Source of the DNA: Liolophura sinensis
Lineage: Eukaryota; Mollusca; Polyplacophora; Chitonida; Chitonidae
DNA: 64,000 nt
NCBI RefSeq assembly: GCF_032854445.1
Contig: NC_088295.1
Span: forward strand, 34,318,510-34,382,509
Direction of reading: 5' to 3'
Position 1 is the first letter of the stretch; every line of letters starts with the position of its first letter. Below the pieces are notes generated by a model that made no database searches, was not told the origin of the DNA, and saw only the letters and a program-made list of their open reading frames with translations. Both the position numbers and the translations under genes were made by a program. Positions 10,801 to 21,496 of the stretch are shown here, piece by piece.

Positions 10801-13025
10801 TAATCCTAAACGACGGACGTTATACATAATCTGCAAGCCCTCATATGCACATGTTCTATACTTTTATAATCTTATCTTTTACACAACATTGTCTATTAAC
10901 TTTTTGTCAATCAAACCACCTCAAGGTATTCTATTCCAGATAACTAAAGAGCTTAGATTTACGAATTTTACATGTTCATGCCAGTCCAGGAAAAGACGTC
11001 AAGGATTACATTATCTGGAACTATTATCTGGCGTTCCATAACATCATAACGGCATTCGTCAAATTATCTGGCATCCCATGACAAGGAGACGACACGCCTT
11101 ACATTTTCTGGCATAAGATAACAAAAACAGGACATCCCTTACATTATCCGACATCTCATAACAACGAAAAGACGACGTGCCTTAATACCTTATCTGGCAC
11201 CCCATAACAACAAGACAGCATGCCTCACAATGTCTGGCACTCCATAACAACAAAACAACATGCTTCACAATGTCTGGCACTCCATAACAACAAGACAGCA
11301 TGCTTCACAATGTCTGGCACTCCATAACAACAAGACAGCATGCCTCACAATGTCTGGCACCCCATAACAACAAAACAGCATGCTTCACAATGTCTGGCAC
11401 TCCATAACAACAAGACAGCATGCTTCACAATGTCTGGCACTCCATAACAACAAGACAGCATGCCTCACAATGTCTGGCACTCCATAACAACAAGACAGCA
11501 TGCTTCACAATGTCTGGCATTCCATAACAACAAGACAACATGCTTCACAATGTCTGGCACTCCATAACAACAAGACAGCATGCCTCACAATGTCTGGCAC
11601 CCCATAACAACAAGACAGCATGCTTCACAATGTCTGGCACCCCATAACAACAAGACAGCATGCTTCACAATGCCTGGCACCCCATAACAACAAAACAGCA
11701 TACCTCACATTATCTGCTGTCTTGTTGTTATGGCATGCCACACTATGTCTGGAATCCCATAACAACAAGACAGCATGCCTCGCATTATCTTGCATCACAT
11801 AACAACAAGACTCATCACATAACAACAAGATCTCGTCTTACATTATCTCACCACAACGACAAGAAGATATGCCTTATATTATCTGCTATTAGTGCTGCAA
11901 ATCGAGATGTCTTATCTCAGCCCTTAATGAGAAGCTGTCATGCAATAACATAATCTGCCAATCCAGAAAGAAACCACGGCATGCCGGATGTTATATATGT
12001 AAAATGTTGGTAGAAGTTATGTCAAAAGACGGTCCGTTTGACGAAACCCGTATACATATATCTTTTAAGGAATAAATGATATGACAGTAGCAAAATCTGT
12101 GGTGAGACCTAGTTTAAAACAAAACAGTAAATAAAATCGCCAATAATGCCTTTATGACGCCAATCATTTAGAGACCTATCTTAGTCTTTCCCTAAATCAC
12201 AAAGTATAGGGATGAGCATTGGTATTTACCACGTCGCTGCACCATTTACAGTGAGGGCCGGCTGCTTGGCATTCTCCACACTTATCCATTATACGACACA
12301 CCGATGGGTCTGTGCTTTGGGCTGGATAAGCACAGAAATGATGTTAAGGTCACTGAATTAATGCAATTGATAATGGCCATAGCCCTATTTATACAACGTT
12401 AGTGTTGACAATATTCATCAGGTGCAGCCTTGTGTTGAGAGATCACAAGCCCAAATATTTGAATTAACAGTAAACACTGTTTTTTCCATTATTTTATCAG
12501 TTATTGATGAGTCCACGTTACCTCAAAATATACAAATTGTGGCTGAGGCAAAAATTCCAGGTATGGAATCACATAGAATCACCGTTGTCGAAGTCCATTG
12601 TATTTCATCCCACAATAATGTTGGCCGTCGTCGCAAAGGTGAAATATTCTTGAGTGCAGTCATGGCGGTGTAAAACACCAATCAAATATATAAATTCATT
12701 TTATTTTATAACTGCATACAGTATTATAGTCTCGTTACAATGCTAACAGTTGGGGGGAAAGGTGAAACACACAGAATAAGCACATTCTTGCTTCTTTTCC
12801 GACCGTGCGTGGGAAGGTCTGCCAGCAAGTTACGGATGATCGTGGGTTTCCCCCGGTCTCTGTCCGCTTTCCTCATACCGTCGTGTAAGTGAAATATTGT
12901 TGAGTGCAGAGTAAAACACCAATGAAAAAAAGATAATAATAGATTCAATAACAGGTGAGTGTGGCCAACTTACCAGTAACAACAGCTAGAATACAGGCCA
13001 CGGTGACGATGTAACCTCCTGTCAT
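381..13025 (-). CDS. Integrin beta-like protein A, lacking the betaI domain
   Basis: Spliced gene read from high to low coordinates. Coding exons: 12974-13025, 12230-12309, 10181-10279, 9069-9132, 8123-8187, (7645-7688 tentative), 6937-6991, 6673-6728, 6386-6485, 5723-5850, 4905-4980, 4008-4092, 3371-3480, 2938-3024, 1751-1889, 795-904, 381-511. Domain order is signal peptide, PSI, hybrid, four cysteine-rich integrin EGF modules, beta-tail. Nearly every junction has GT-AG ends and matching phase, and exon order and phases match the plus-strand paralogue at 26-43 kb. The roughly 240-residue betaI domain of real integrin beta subunits is missing, and the 1.1 kb between 8123 and 6991 has no room for it. 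Two weak points: the exon at 7645 is a guess, and the last intron is one base out of phase. Product about 494 residues if these are accepted. Inferred to be secreted; function unknown. Confidence 0.88.
2060..2350 (+). mobile_element. tRNA-derived SINE, family C, 5' truncated
   Basis: It shares the body 'cataccaaagacttta', 'gcactgagaggtta' and the tail 'catatgactaaagacttctt..aagtacgacgttaa' with full copies at 20,563 and 31,382. The tRNA-like head is mostly missing. It lies in a copy A intron. Confidence 0.75.
2938..5850 (-). CDS. Copy A integrin EGF-like modules 1-4
   Basis: Five exons, 5723-5850, 4905-4980, 4008-4092, 3371-3480 and 2938-3024, carry the cysteine spacing of integrin EGF modules. 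Examples are YCSDNGEVLCGLCHC, VCSGQGECVCGYCHC, SGRYCECDDTACP, GRCVCSQCVCKDGFTG and CANHGMCIGGQCEC. All five have counterparts of equal or nearly equal length and identical phase in copy B. In integrins these modules form the rigid leg below the head. Confidence 0.92.
3040..3165. repeat. Tandem repeat of about 35 bp near a copy A acceptor
   Basis: About three to four copies of a unit with 'tatatttgatatatttaattgcaggtg' variants. It sits some 15 bases upstream (minus sense) of the acceptor of exon 2938-3024. Confidence 0.65.
3270..3333. repeat. CAT/CGT trinucleotide repeat
   Basis: Imperfect run of cat, cgt and tgt triplets in the intron next to exon 3371-3480. Its translation as polyaspartate or polyserine is an artefact. 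Confidence 0.85.
3681..3857 (-). mobile_element. SINE family A insertion with target-site duplication
   Basis: Minus-oriented, 5'-truncated copy of the SINE seen complete at 63.1 kb. It is flanked by the 13-bp direct repeat gcatcataatata at 3668-3680 and 3858-3870. The duplication shows a genuine retrotransposition event, here into an intron of copy A. Confidence 0.88.
4228..4590 (+). mobile_element. tRNA-derived SINE, family B, full length
   Basis: It starts with a tRNA-like head (cgcagttggtagagcgtccg, B box ggttaatcc) and continues through a conserved body ('aaggggatagtgcaacgact'). It ends 'aagtatgacgttaaacccca' plus a tcactcact-type tail. Related copies lie at 21.5 kb (minus) and 25.24 kb. 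It is a SINE, not a tRNA gene. Confidence 0.82.
4981..5060. repeat. 25-bp tandem repeat forming the acceptor of copy A exon 4905-4980
   Basis: Three units of 'catgtgaacagaggacatttgaaca'. Read on the minus strand each unit ends in a pyrimidine-rich 'cctctgttcacat'. Only the copy touching the exon ends in gcag and acts as the acceptor. Confidence 0.75.
6301..6326. repeat. GACA tetranucleotide repeat
   Basis: Short run of 'gacagacagacagaca' between the exons at 5850 and 6386 of copy A. Confidence 0.75.
6386..9132 (-). CDS. Copy A hybrid-domain exons with no betaI insertion
   Basis: The exon 9069-9132 holds TPQRVTADLFK, equivalent to the integrin SPQxxxLxLRPG strand. The exon 8123-8187 continues with KPSYFYNVTVPG and ends in phase 0. 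The exons 6937-6991 (SCPVRGSGDE), 6673-6728 (MEFQVQLTLTGCGDDSNT) and 6386-6485 (GNVRIDVLNRCTCAC) are the C-terminal half of the hybrid domain. In classical integrins the betaI domain sits between the two halves; here no metal-site DxSxS motif or long reading frame exists. A linking exon starting in phase 0 and ending in phase 2 is needed between 8123 and 6991. The best candidate, 7645-7688 (LSPLLSTVINTVVS), fits in phase but lacks the expected cysteine. Confidence 0.82.
9515..9735 (+). mobile_element. SINE family A copy, diverged
   Basis: It carries the family order 'gttagcatggtgcaatgaccc', 'gagttcaggtcctgctcat', 'cttcctctccggccgtac', 'gtggatggtcgtgg' and 'ataagtgaaatatgcttgg'. The tail is 'cgtaaaacagcaat'. 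It lies in the copy A intron 9133-10180. Confidence 0.75.
10181..13025 (-). CDS. Copy A exons 1-3: signal peptide and PSI domain
   Basis: The ATG at 13025-13023 follows an acceptor by one base and opens a hydrophobic leader (MTGGYIVTVACILAVVT), donor GTAAGT, phase 1. The exon 12230-12309 encodes a PSI (plexin-semaphorin-integrin) core with CGECQAAGPHCKWCSDV, close to CGQCQAASPECAWCSDE of copy B. The exon 10181-10279 carries 33 residues with two cysteines (RCDLEDSLVAAGC), the expected continuation of PSI. Splice phases run 1, 0, 0. Confidence 0.9.
11000..11960. repeat. 40-bp minisatellite in copy A intron 2
   Basis: The unit has 'ataacaacaagacagcatgc' followed by 'tcacaatgtctggcactcc'. It is nearly perfect from about 11,200 to 11,710 (roughly 13 units) and degenerate on both sides. 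An inverted piece at 11,716-11,740 breaks the order. It lies wholly within the intron between the PSI exons. Confidence 0.9.
12600..12930 (+). mobile_element. Two SINE family A tail fragments
   Basis: 12,620-12,695 has 'ggccgtcgtcgcaaaggtga..gtaaaacaccaatcaaata', and 12,795-12,925 has 'gtgggaaggtctgcc', 'ggatgatcgtgggtttcccc' and 'gtaaaacaccaatgaaa'. Both are 5'-truncated copies in intron 1 of copy A. Confidence 0.65.
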
Positions 13026-13029
13026 TCTG

Positions 13030-13262
13030 TGCCTTTGAAAAGGTGAGGATCAACCAGTAGATGATTACATATCTCGTCACTCACGTGTAATTAACTTACA
13101 GCGGCACATTGGGTCAGAGAGCAATAGGGCATTTTAAAGAACTTTACAAGAAGAAAGTGCAATCTACCAATAGATGATTATATATTGCGCCGCTCAGGTG
13201 TTATTAAATTACAGCCGCACACAATGTCAAGGAACAGCGGTTCATTTTAAAGCTATGCAAGA
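13030..13262. repeat. Tandem duplication of about 112 bp upstream of the copy A start exon
   Basis: Two diverged units each contain 'agatgattacatat/agatgattatatat', 'ttacagcggcaca/ttacagccgcaca' and 'cattttaaag' followed by 'caagaag'. The unit nearer 13,030 merges into the acceptor before the initiation codon. Confidence 0.7.
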
Positions 13263-13879
13263 AGAAAAGAAAAAATTATAGGTACATTAACTTTATCATA
13301 ATGCAGTCAAGTAATGGCGTAATTCTATGGGGTGATTCACTTAGGATACTAGTTGAATGTTGCAATCGCGTACTAACCTCGAAGAGTGAGGGCATATTTT
13401 CTCATATGGTATAAAATATGGTCGAAATATGTTTAGTGTACCGGTACTATTTGCCACAGTCGACTTCGCGACAGCATGTGTCGAAACATCAAAGTAACCT
13501 ACTGGTGAACCCTGTTAATTGCCAATCCTCATTCACTTTATTCAAATTATGTAGTAACAAGTTGCATGATTCGTCTTATAAATAAATGTAGGCTTATTTG
13601 CTGAAAAAATAAGTTCCTGTCAGACACTTACAAACCTACTTCACCTTTAAACGTTAACCATAATCGTACCTATTGTTTGGTTTTTTAACTAATGTCTGTG
13701 CGCAACTTTGAGTGACTTACACAGAATTTTTGCTGTAAAGTAATGTGTAAAGAAAATGGTCCTCTCTATAACATTCCTTTTCGGGATGTTAAAGGTTGTA
13801 AAGACGGACTCCATGTACGCAATAAGCTACATACAATAAACTGTATTCATATTAACTACATGTACGTGCAAATACTTAC

Positions 13880-13937
13880 GTCTTGAATATGTCCTCCGAG
13901 CTCACGCGTCACCCTTGTCAACGACAGCTATGGGAAA
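13880..13937 (-). other. Probable noncoding first exon of copy A
   Basis: A strong donor (GTAAGTATT) follows position 13880 on the minus strand, and a TATAAAT box lies about 25-30 bases before the proposed start. It would splice to the acceptor directly before the ATG at 13025. The upstream end is inferred from TATA spacing only. Confidence 0.5.
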
Positions 13938-13961
13938 CTCCGGTGTGCACCAGCTTAAATC

Positions 13962-13968
13962 ATTTATA
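13962..13968 (-). promoter_or_regulatory. TATA box, copy A promoter
   Basis: TATAAAT in minus orientation, upstream of a splice donor that would join to the first coding exon. Assigned by position. Confidence 0.45.
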
Positions 13969-13969
13969 A

Positions 13970-16670
13970 GTACATTAAGCAGCAGTTATGCTGGTGGTAA
14001 ATGTCAGGGTAATTGTGAGTAAATATGCTAGACAAGAGGGTATAACGCAGGTACTGCCCCCCATATTCAAGTGCATGGGCCCGCTGAATTCACCTAACTA
14101 CAGGATTGTTTCACGTTCACGTCTATACTCGCGGTTCACGACCAGCCTTTACTGTAGAACAACAAAACCCTCATCACTGAGCTCTTGCAACAAGTAACAG
14201 TCTTCACAGGGTATTCACGCTGACATTGCATCTACTTAAACCTAAACCTAAGAAGTGGAATTGTTGCTAAAATGACCAATCATTAGTGTGGACGAACAAT
14301 GAGCCACAACATAGTCCATCTGTATTGTTAGGTTAAACCCTGCATAATATCAGGTGCAATTGTATAAGTACAAGCTGATTTCAAGGCCAGGCTCACTATC
14401 AAATTAATTTTCGAAATGTCAAAAAACATAAAAGAAAAAGGCGCATCCATTTAGCCTATTCTGTTTCCCTCTGTGTTCGACTCAATGTATTTATTGGCTG
14501 GTTTTACAATGTCATCTTAGCGTGGGAATCATCGTGACATAATCCTGATCAGGGTCGATTTAGTCTGTCAGTTACGACTTAATGTCTAAATTGGTAGGAT
14601 AATAATACCTTATGGACGCTCAGTGCGAGATCACGTAACCATATACAGATCTATTACGCCTACAGAGTTATTATACTGCCATCATACTGCCATTTTCAAT
14701 ATATTGTCACTACACGGGCAAGTCAGACATTGTAGTCTCGTCTTCTGCAGTGGCCTGTTGGAACTACATTGTGTTCTTTAACGTCACATTAGGTTTTTGC
14801 CACTTACCACTTTTCAAACTACTATATCTCTGCATTCTTGTATAATGCTTATACATATAGAGTTATAAGTGCATTCATAATTCGACCTTGTAACGAACTG
14901 TTTCAAGCCAAAAATATCTATTTGACGTCCTCGGTACCCACTAGGCCCGAACAGTTCACCGCAGAATTCCATGTGTTAAATATATTTCACTCCACAGAAA
15001 ACCGTAAAAGATAAATCTTCTTTCGAGAACATTGCTTAAGTTGATAATACTTCATCTTACGTGATTGGTGTTTTGCGCCTTATTCGAGAATTTCTCACTT
15101 CTCATTTATGGTGGGAGGAAACCTGTGGACACTTCATTTTAAGACTTTTCTTGCTTTTGAGCCGTAATCAACGGTCAATCACTCAGTGTATTTCTGTAGT
15201 GCACATTCTAAGCTCTTGTCAACAGCTATGTTAGCATGGAAGACGGTATACTTACAAACCTCATGTATAACTCTGTCGGGTGAAAGCTACCTAAGCATCG
15301 GTTGGAAATATGCATATGCGTACATATGGGTATAACATTATCGCTCAGATATTTCTACAACGTCGGTTGAAAAAATAATCCATTATCGGTAAAAATTTAC
15401 AACAGTATATCGCGGGGCAATGGCGGGCGTCATTGCCCATTGTAAAATCAAAAATGGTAAAAATTGGTTGGATAATACAGTATAGGTATTTTATATAGGT
15501 AAGTTTAGCTGACAGGCCTTCTCTATTTCAAAAATATCTGCGTTACCTCACCGCTTGTTCGTCGATTTTTTTTGGTAATAGTTGAAAAGGAGAATTTCGC
15601 GTTTTTAAATTCCCCACATACAGAATCACTAAAAACTTCAGATTTCCCTTCACGGTGTGACATTTGTTCAACGCGGCGACGCAGAAAGTTGCGTCAGAAC
15701 ATACAAAAGCTCATCGTTTGTATGTCAGCGTTGTTTCATACATTTCATACACGTATTCTCTTTATCTGAAGAGTGTACATGATACTAACCGACGCCTGAA
15801 GCAAATTTTATTGACGAATGCTGATCAAATAGTACCACCTGAGAACACCAGTGGTGAGTCAAAGTGCAAGCAATCCTGCACTAGATCCGAAGGTCAAGTT
15901 TATCTCGTGGTGCAGTGATGTAAAGCGAGCGTAGAGAGCGGCACATGCACTGTAAGTAGTGTAACGCGGTAGGTGGCGTTATACCTGTTGTATTAATCTG
16001 TTTACCAAGTACAACCCAGTAATTGACTTCAACCGGCCGGTATGAATACACGTCAGTGAGTGTATACATGAAGGCCGGTCGTCAACGTTACCACTCCAAT
16101 ATGGTATCAATAACCTAATCCAGACTTGGTAAGATTCAGAATCGAGCGAATTTTGGATATGATAGGGATGTCAACACCAATATATCAAGGAAACAGTGAT
16201 AAACGGTTCAACAGTTTATTACATAGCACAACAATGTATGTTCTGGTAAATTTAAGTGTTCAACTTAGTCGTATCCACGCTATTATTCCACATATGCCTA
16301 AGTACTGTAACCTACTATAACCCGTCCACTCACGCTGTGAATGCTGTGCGGCATTTGTTCACCTGTTCCGGACACCGATAACGCTTCGGTTAAGAAACGG
16401 CCATAGGGACGGAAACCAAATAAGCCGTAGGTTATGGTTTGTCTATTTACTAGTAGCTTTGTCCCACACTGTACACTCAATAACTGGAAGGTAAACCTTG
16501 GACCCGTATATCTTGGCTTAGCACCGAGCTGAATTACCAATTAACTTGGATTAGTACCAGTCTGAACCACTCAGATTTAGATTTAGTTTTGAATCGATAA
16601 CTTTGCACATTTCACATCATTTTTTACCCAAACGACATAATATGCATGAAGGAAACAAAAGCGTTAGTGA
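13970..16670. other. Intergenic stretch with no recognised gene
   Basis: Upstream of copy A and downstream of the decayed third copy. I see only a SINE family A tail fragment at about 15,060-15,125 (minus). All reading frames are short, with no family signature. Confidence 0.6.
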
Positions 16671-16671
16671 T

Positions 16672-18361
16672 ACATACTTTCAGTGACCATACCCATATTG
16701 GGTGATGGAGGAGGTGTGCTTGACGACATTGCGTCTTAGCAGTACATACTGACAGTAAACTCACCCGGCCATGGTTGACGGAGGAGGTGTGCTTGACGAC
16801 ATTGCGTCTTACCGGTACATACTGACAGTGAACTCACCCGGCCATGGTTGACGGAGGAGGGGTGCTTGAGGACATTGCGCCTTAGCGGTACATACTGACA
16901 GTAAACTCACCCGGCCATGGTTGACGGAGGAGGTGTGCTTGACGACATTGCGCCTTAGCGGGATATACTGACAGTAAACTCACCCGGCCATGGTTGATGG
17001 AGGAGGTGTGCTTGACGACATTGCGTCTTACCGGTACATACTGACAGTGAACCTCACCCGGCCATGGTTGACGGAGGAGGTGTGCTTGACGACATTGCGC
17101 CTTAGCGGGATATACTGACAGTAAACTCACCCGGCCATGGTTGATGGAGGAGGTGTGCTTGACGACATTGCGCCTTAGCGGTACATACTGACAGTAAACT
17201 CACCCGGCCATGGTTGACGGAGGAGGTGTGCTTGACGACATTGCGCCTTAGCGGGATATACTGACAGTAAACTCACCCGGCCATGGTTGATGGAGGAGGT
17301 GTGCTTGACGACATTGCGTCTTACCGGTACATACTGACAGTGAACTCACCCGGCCATGGTTGACGGAGGAGGTGTGCTTGACGACATTGCGCCTTAGCGG
17401 GATATACTGACAGTAAACTCACCCGGCCATGGTTGATGGAGGAGGTGTGCTTGACGACATTGCGTCTTACCGGTACATACTGACAGTGAACTCACCCGGC
17501 CATGGTTGACGGAGGCGGTGTGCTTGACGACAATGCGCCTTAGCGGGATATACTGACAGTAAACTCACCCGGCCATGGTTGACGGAGGAGGTGTGCTTGA
17601 CGACATTGCGGCTTAGCGGTACATACTGACAGTGAACTCACCCGGCCATGGTTGATGGAGGAGGTGTGTTTGACGACATTGCGCCTTAGCGGTACATACT
17701 GACAGTGAACTCACCCAGCCATGGTTGACGGAGGAGGTGTGTTTGACGACAATGCGCCTTAGCGGGATATACTGACAGTAAATTCACCCGGCCATGGTTG
17801 ACGGAGGACGTGTGCTTGACGACATTGCGCCTTAGCGGTACATACTGACAGTAAATTCACCCGGCCATGGTTGACGGAGGAGGGGTGCTTGACGACATTG
17901 CGCCTTAGCGGTACATACTGACAGTAAACTCACCCGGCCATGGTTGACGGAGGAGGTGTGCTTGACGACATTGCGCCTTAGCGGTACATACTGACAGTGA
18001 ACTCACCCGGCCATGGTTGATGGAGGAGGTGTGTTTGACGACATTGCGCCTTAGCGGTACATACTGACAGTGAACTCACCCAGCCATGGTTGACGGAGGA
18101 GGTGTGCTTGACGACAATGCGCCTTAGCGGGATATACTGACAGTAAATTCACCCGGCCATGGTTGATGGAGGACGTGTGCTTGACGACATTGCGCCTTAG
18201 CAGTACATACTAACAGTAAACTCACCCGGCCATGGTTGACAGAGGAGGTGTGCTTGACGACATTGCGCCTTAGCGGTACATACTGACAGTGAACTCACCC
18301 GGGCATGGTTGATAGAGGACGTGTGCTTGACGACATTGCGCCTTGGAGGTACATACTGACG
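16672..18361 (-). repeat. 73-bp minisatellite derived from an integrin-like exon plus its splice donor
   Basis: About 23 units. In minus sense each unit is 'gcgcaatgtcgtcaagcaca', then a stretch encoding HTSSVNHGR, then '|gtgagtttactgtcagtatg'. Copy B exon 4 ends with codons for QNVVNHTSSISQDR directly followed by 'gtaggttcactctcagtata'. So each unit carries the 3' half of the exon, a donor-like site and the first intron bases. The unit is not a multiple of three, so the array cannot be translated through. Confidence 0.92.
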
Positions 18362-18363
18362 GT

Positions 18364-19015
18364 GACACTTGGTCACACAGTCACAAATATGACAACAGCT
18401 ACCCTAATATAGTTCTGATCAACAAAATAGCACCGACATTTGGTCACACCATTACAAGTACGAGAGCAGCTACTCTAATATAATTCTGATCAACAAAATA
18501 GCACCGACATTTAGCCGCACAGGCACAAGTGTGACAGCAGCTACCCTAATTACAGATCTGATCAACCAAATGGCACCGACATTTGGCCACACAGTTACAA
18601 GTCTGACAACATATACTCTAATATAGTTCTGATCAACAAAATAGCACCGACATTTGGCCACACAGTTACAAGTATGACAACAGCTACCCTAATACAGTTC
18701 TGATCAACAAAATAGCACTGACATTTGGCCACACAGTCAGGAGTCTGACAACAAATACTCTAATATAGTTCTGATCAACAAAATAGCACCGACATTTGGC
18801 CACAAAGTCACGAGTCTGACAACATATACTTTAATATAGTACTGATCAACAAAATAGTGCCGACATTTGTTCGCACAGTCACAAGTATGACAACAGCTAC
18901 CCTAAACCAGTTCTGATTACTCAAATGGCACCGATACTTGATAATGTAGGCATAAGTATGCTTCAGAACAAGCACTTCAGTAGCTCTCATCAACCACATA
19001 ATACAGACATTTTCA
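18364..19015 (-). repeat. 71-bp minisatellite adjoining the exon-derived array
   Basis: About nine units of a minus-sense sequence with 'gatcagaactatattagggt', 'gtcatacttgt' and 'gtggccaaatgtcggtgcta'. The units may represent the 5' half of the same exon, which in copy B begins 'cttcagaactacgagtgg' and later has 'cgccaaaatgtcg'. That link is suggestive only. Confidence 0.85.
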
Positions 19016-20034
19016 AACGTGTTGTTTAAGTAACAAGTAACAAGCAGTAAAGGAATGAGTTATCCTACAATACAGTGGGACATCGCGAACTTGACAAATG
19101 AACTATTACCGGACATGACGCTTTATCTTATGGGTGCATGAGGGCAATAGCAATTGATCACTCATTAGACGGTATGACACCACGCTCATGTAATTTGCAA
19201 CACAAAAGACTTATTAGCTTGACGTGTTAAAATCATTTAATGTTTGAAAGAATTTCGAAGGTTTTTTTCTGTACACTTTCAATATTCGCAGTGCAGGATC
19301 GCTGTTGTTCTCATTGGTTCTCGACATCTGGACCCTGTAGTTGTTTAAATGGGAGTCTTCCATGGAGCAATCGACGCAAGAGAAGTTTAATCAAAATAAA
19401 GTAGTAAATAGGTATCAGTTTAAAAATCGAAGGGGAGTAAACACTGAAATTTAGTGTAAAATACATGTGAACGGGTGATGTGTTAGAATAGAAGTCATGG
19501 CATCTTTCACTACGTATACGCCTGTGATAACTCCAGTAAAACGGAAGTGTCCATTGTTTAAGGACTCGGCCGCTACTTTGGTGTTAAGATATGTATATAT
19601 TTTAGGGAAGGTTAAATGATAAGGATCGGAACAGTCAGAATTGCTTTCTTAAATTGTAAAAAAAAAACGCGTTGAATTAAAGCAATTGTTGTTAGTCCGG
19701 GAGGATAATACGGAAACAAAAGATTTCTGCCGTTTCCACTTTTGCCTGGTGTAATTTTTTTTGAACCGTGGTGCTAGCTATATTCATAGGGTATCCTTCA
19801 TATCAATTTAATATTTCAACCTGGCGTCTCTTAGGACACGAAGTAGCACTTTAATCATGGACGACAAATATCCATATAATAGGGGGGTTCTTAAGAAGCA
19901 TATTGGGGAAGAAATTTTCGAAATACTGGCTTAGTTTTATGGTAGCATGTTCATGGGAAGCAAATACTTAAGATAGTATTTGTAAGGAGAGGTAGGCAGT
20001 TTTAGTCTTTGCAAAACTCCTGTTTATCTTCATA
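19016..20034. other. Stretch with no recognised gene
   Basis: AT-rich sequence between the 71-bp array and the pseudo-PSI exon. By synteny it corresponds to part of the copy B intron between exons 3 and 4. No coding signal was seen. Confidence 0.5.
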
Positions 20035-20170
20035 ATGCTATGCAGCATGTATGCGCGCCTGGTTCAACATCAGTACGAATATGGTCTGTATAGACAACGT
20101 GTGGATGTACAGACAAACGTGTGGATATGCAGACACATGTGTGACTGTACAGACAAATGTATGGTTGTCT
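20035..20170. repeat. 20-bp tandem repeat downstream of the pseudo-PSI donor
   Basis: Several units of 'gtgtgactgtacagacaaat'-type sequence. The same repeat in opposite orientation follows the PSI exon donor of copy B at 28,690-28,750 ('acacttgtctatacagtc'). Confidence 0.7.
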
Positions 20171-20172
20171 AC

Positions 20173-20239
20173 CTCACTCCGGGCGGGCGGCCGGACACTG
20201 CCCACACGTCTTCTGTTGACAAGGAAGGCTGCGGGTCGC
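20173..20239 (-). pseudogene. Pseudo-exon 3 of the third copy (PSI)
   Basis: Matches copy B exon 3 through 'acagaagacgtgtgggcagt' and 'cggagtg'. It lacks about 16 bases that encode the CAWCSD region and has TG where the acceptor AG should be. The donor-side 'aggtagaca' and the following 20-bp 'tttgtctgtacag' repeats are retained. Confidence 0.85.
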
Positions 20240-20562
20240 CAGCGGGTTACCAACTGAGCAAGTATTAGATTAAGGGAAGCTTTGAATACAAGACTATAAA
20301 AATATGAAACAGCACTGATTTAACTTGGTGATAAAATGTCAGGACATCTACAGATAATCCAAAATAAAATACATATATAAAATGCAACTGTAGCTTAAAG
20401 TCAGGAAATGTTCCATGTAGCTGGCGAAGGACAGGGGGTTTACTCCTGACACACCAATCCTTAACCCTAAGAGCCGTAGTCTTATAGCTAAAAAGAGTAC
20501 GACATAAATAAAATAAATGTAGTAGGAGTAGAAATGAATACAAGTTCGAACCCAGCTCTCGA

Positions 20563-20915
20563 ACGGCCTGGGTGGCCTAATGGTTAGAGCGTCCGCCTCA
20601 GGATATCAGGGGGACCAACTCCAAAGGGCTCACCGGGTCATACCAAAGACTTCAAAAATTGTACTTGCTGCTGCCTCGCTTGATGCTTAGCACTGAGAGG
20701 TTAGAGCAAATAAATGTGGCCCGGTGTAAGTATAATGCGACTAGACGGGGTGTCGTGTCTGGTGTCTTCGGTATGATATTTCAGCGGGGGCAAGACAACA
20801 CTTTGGCGCCATGGACTCACCCTTCCACAAGAAACACAATATGTACACAAACCCAATGACTCCTCGTCATCATATGACTGAAAAATTGCTAAGTACGACG
20901 ATAAAACACCTATCA
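20563..20915 (+). mobile_element. tRNA-derived SINE, family C, full length
   Basis: The head 'ggcctaatggttagagcgtc' is tRNA-like. The body has 'gcactgagaggttagagcaa' and the tail 'catatgactgaaaaattgct..aagtacgacgataaaacacc'. It is inserted in the third-copy region. Confidence 0.82.
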
Positions 20916-21215
20916 TATAAGTAATTAAATATAATGTAAATCACAAAATATCTACAATAAGTACAGTAATTAAAGCTCTTAGTTTAACAATCCTTAATCA
21001 TCCAATGCTTTCGCTGGGATTTGTTAAGAATAACGTTGTTTTACTCTGGCCACTCCATCTAGGCTATATGCCTGAACGCTTTGTGTACAAATGAAAAATT
21101 CTTTAGTATGACGTTAACATCATTCACTGGATAAATGAATGAATAGGTAAATAAATAAATAGGCAAATATATAGGTAAATAAAAAATAAATGATGCCAAA
21201 CAAGGTGGACAATAC

Positions 21216-21265
21216 CTGAGGCACAGCAAACCACCACAGCAAGGATGATGAGGGTGTTCAGATTG
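21216..21265 (-). pseudogene. Pseudo-exon 2 of the third copy (signal peptide)
   Basis: Exactly 50 nt, as in copy B exon 2, encoding NLNTLIILAVVVCCAS and followed by the intact donor GTATTG. The first base, which should complete the split ATG, is C, so the initiator would read ATC. Confidence 0.88.
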
Positions 21266-21496
21266 CTTCGATAAGAAAAAGAATAAACAGCCCATTTTAT
21301 AATGTCTATCCAGTTCTGTTTTCAACCGGGTGTCACAAGCCACAATTAAGATTAAATGTTTGTTATACACGAATACCGCATTGACCACAACTACATGAAT
21401 GATGTCATCTGTGGTAGTTGATACATATCGAACTTGACGCAATGTCCAGCTGAATGCAGTAAAGGTAAAAACAAAACCCAATGTGCTATACAGTTT

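Noticed and set aside
16672..19015. CRISPR-like array
   Set aside because: Units are contiguous tandem repeats without unique spacers, and the genome is animal.
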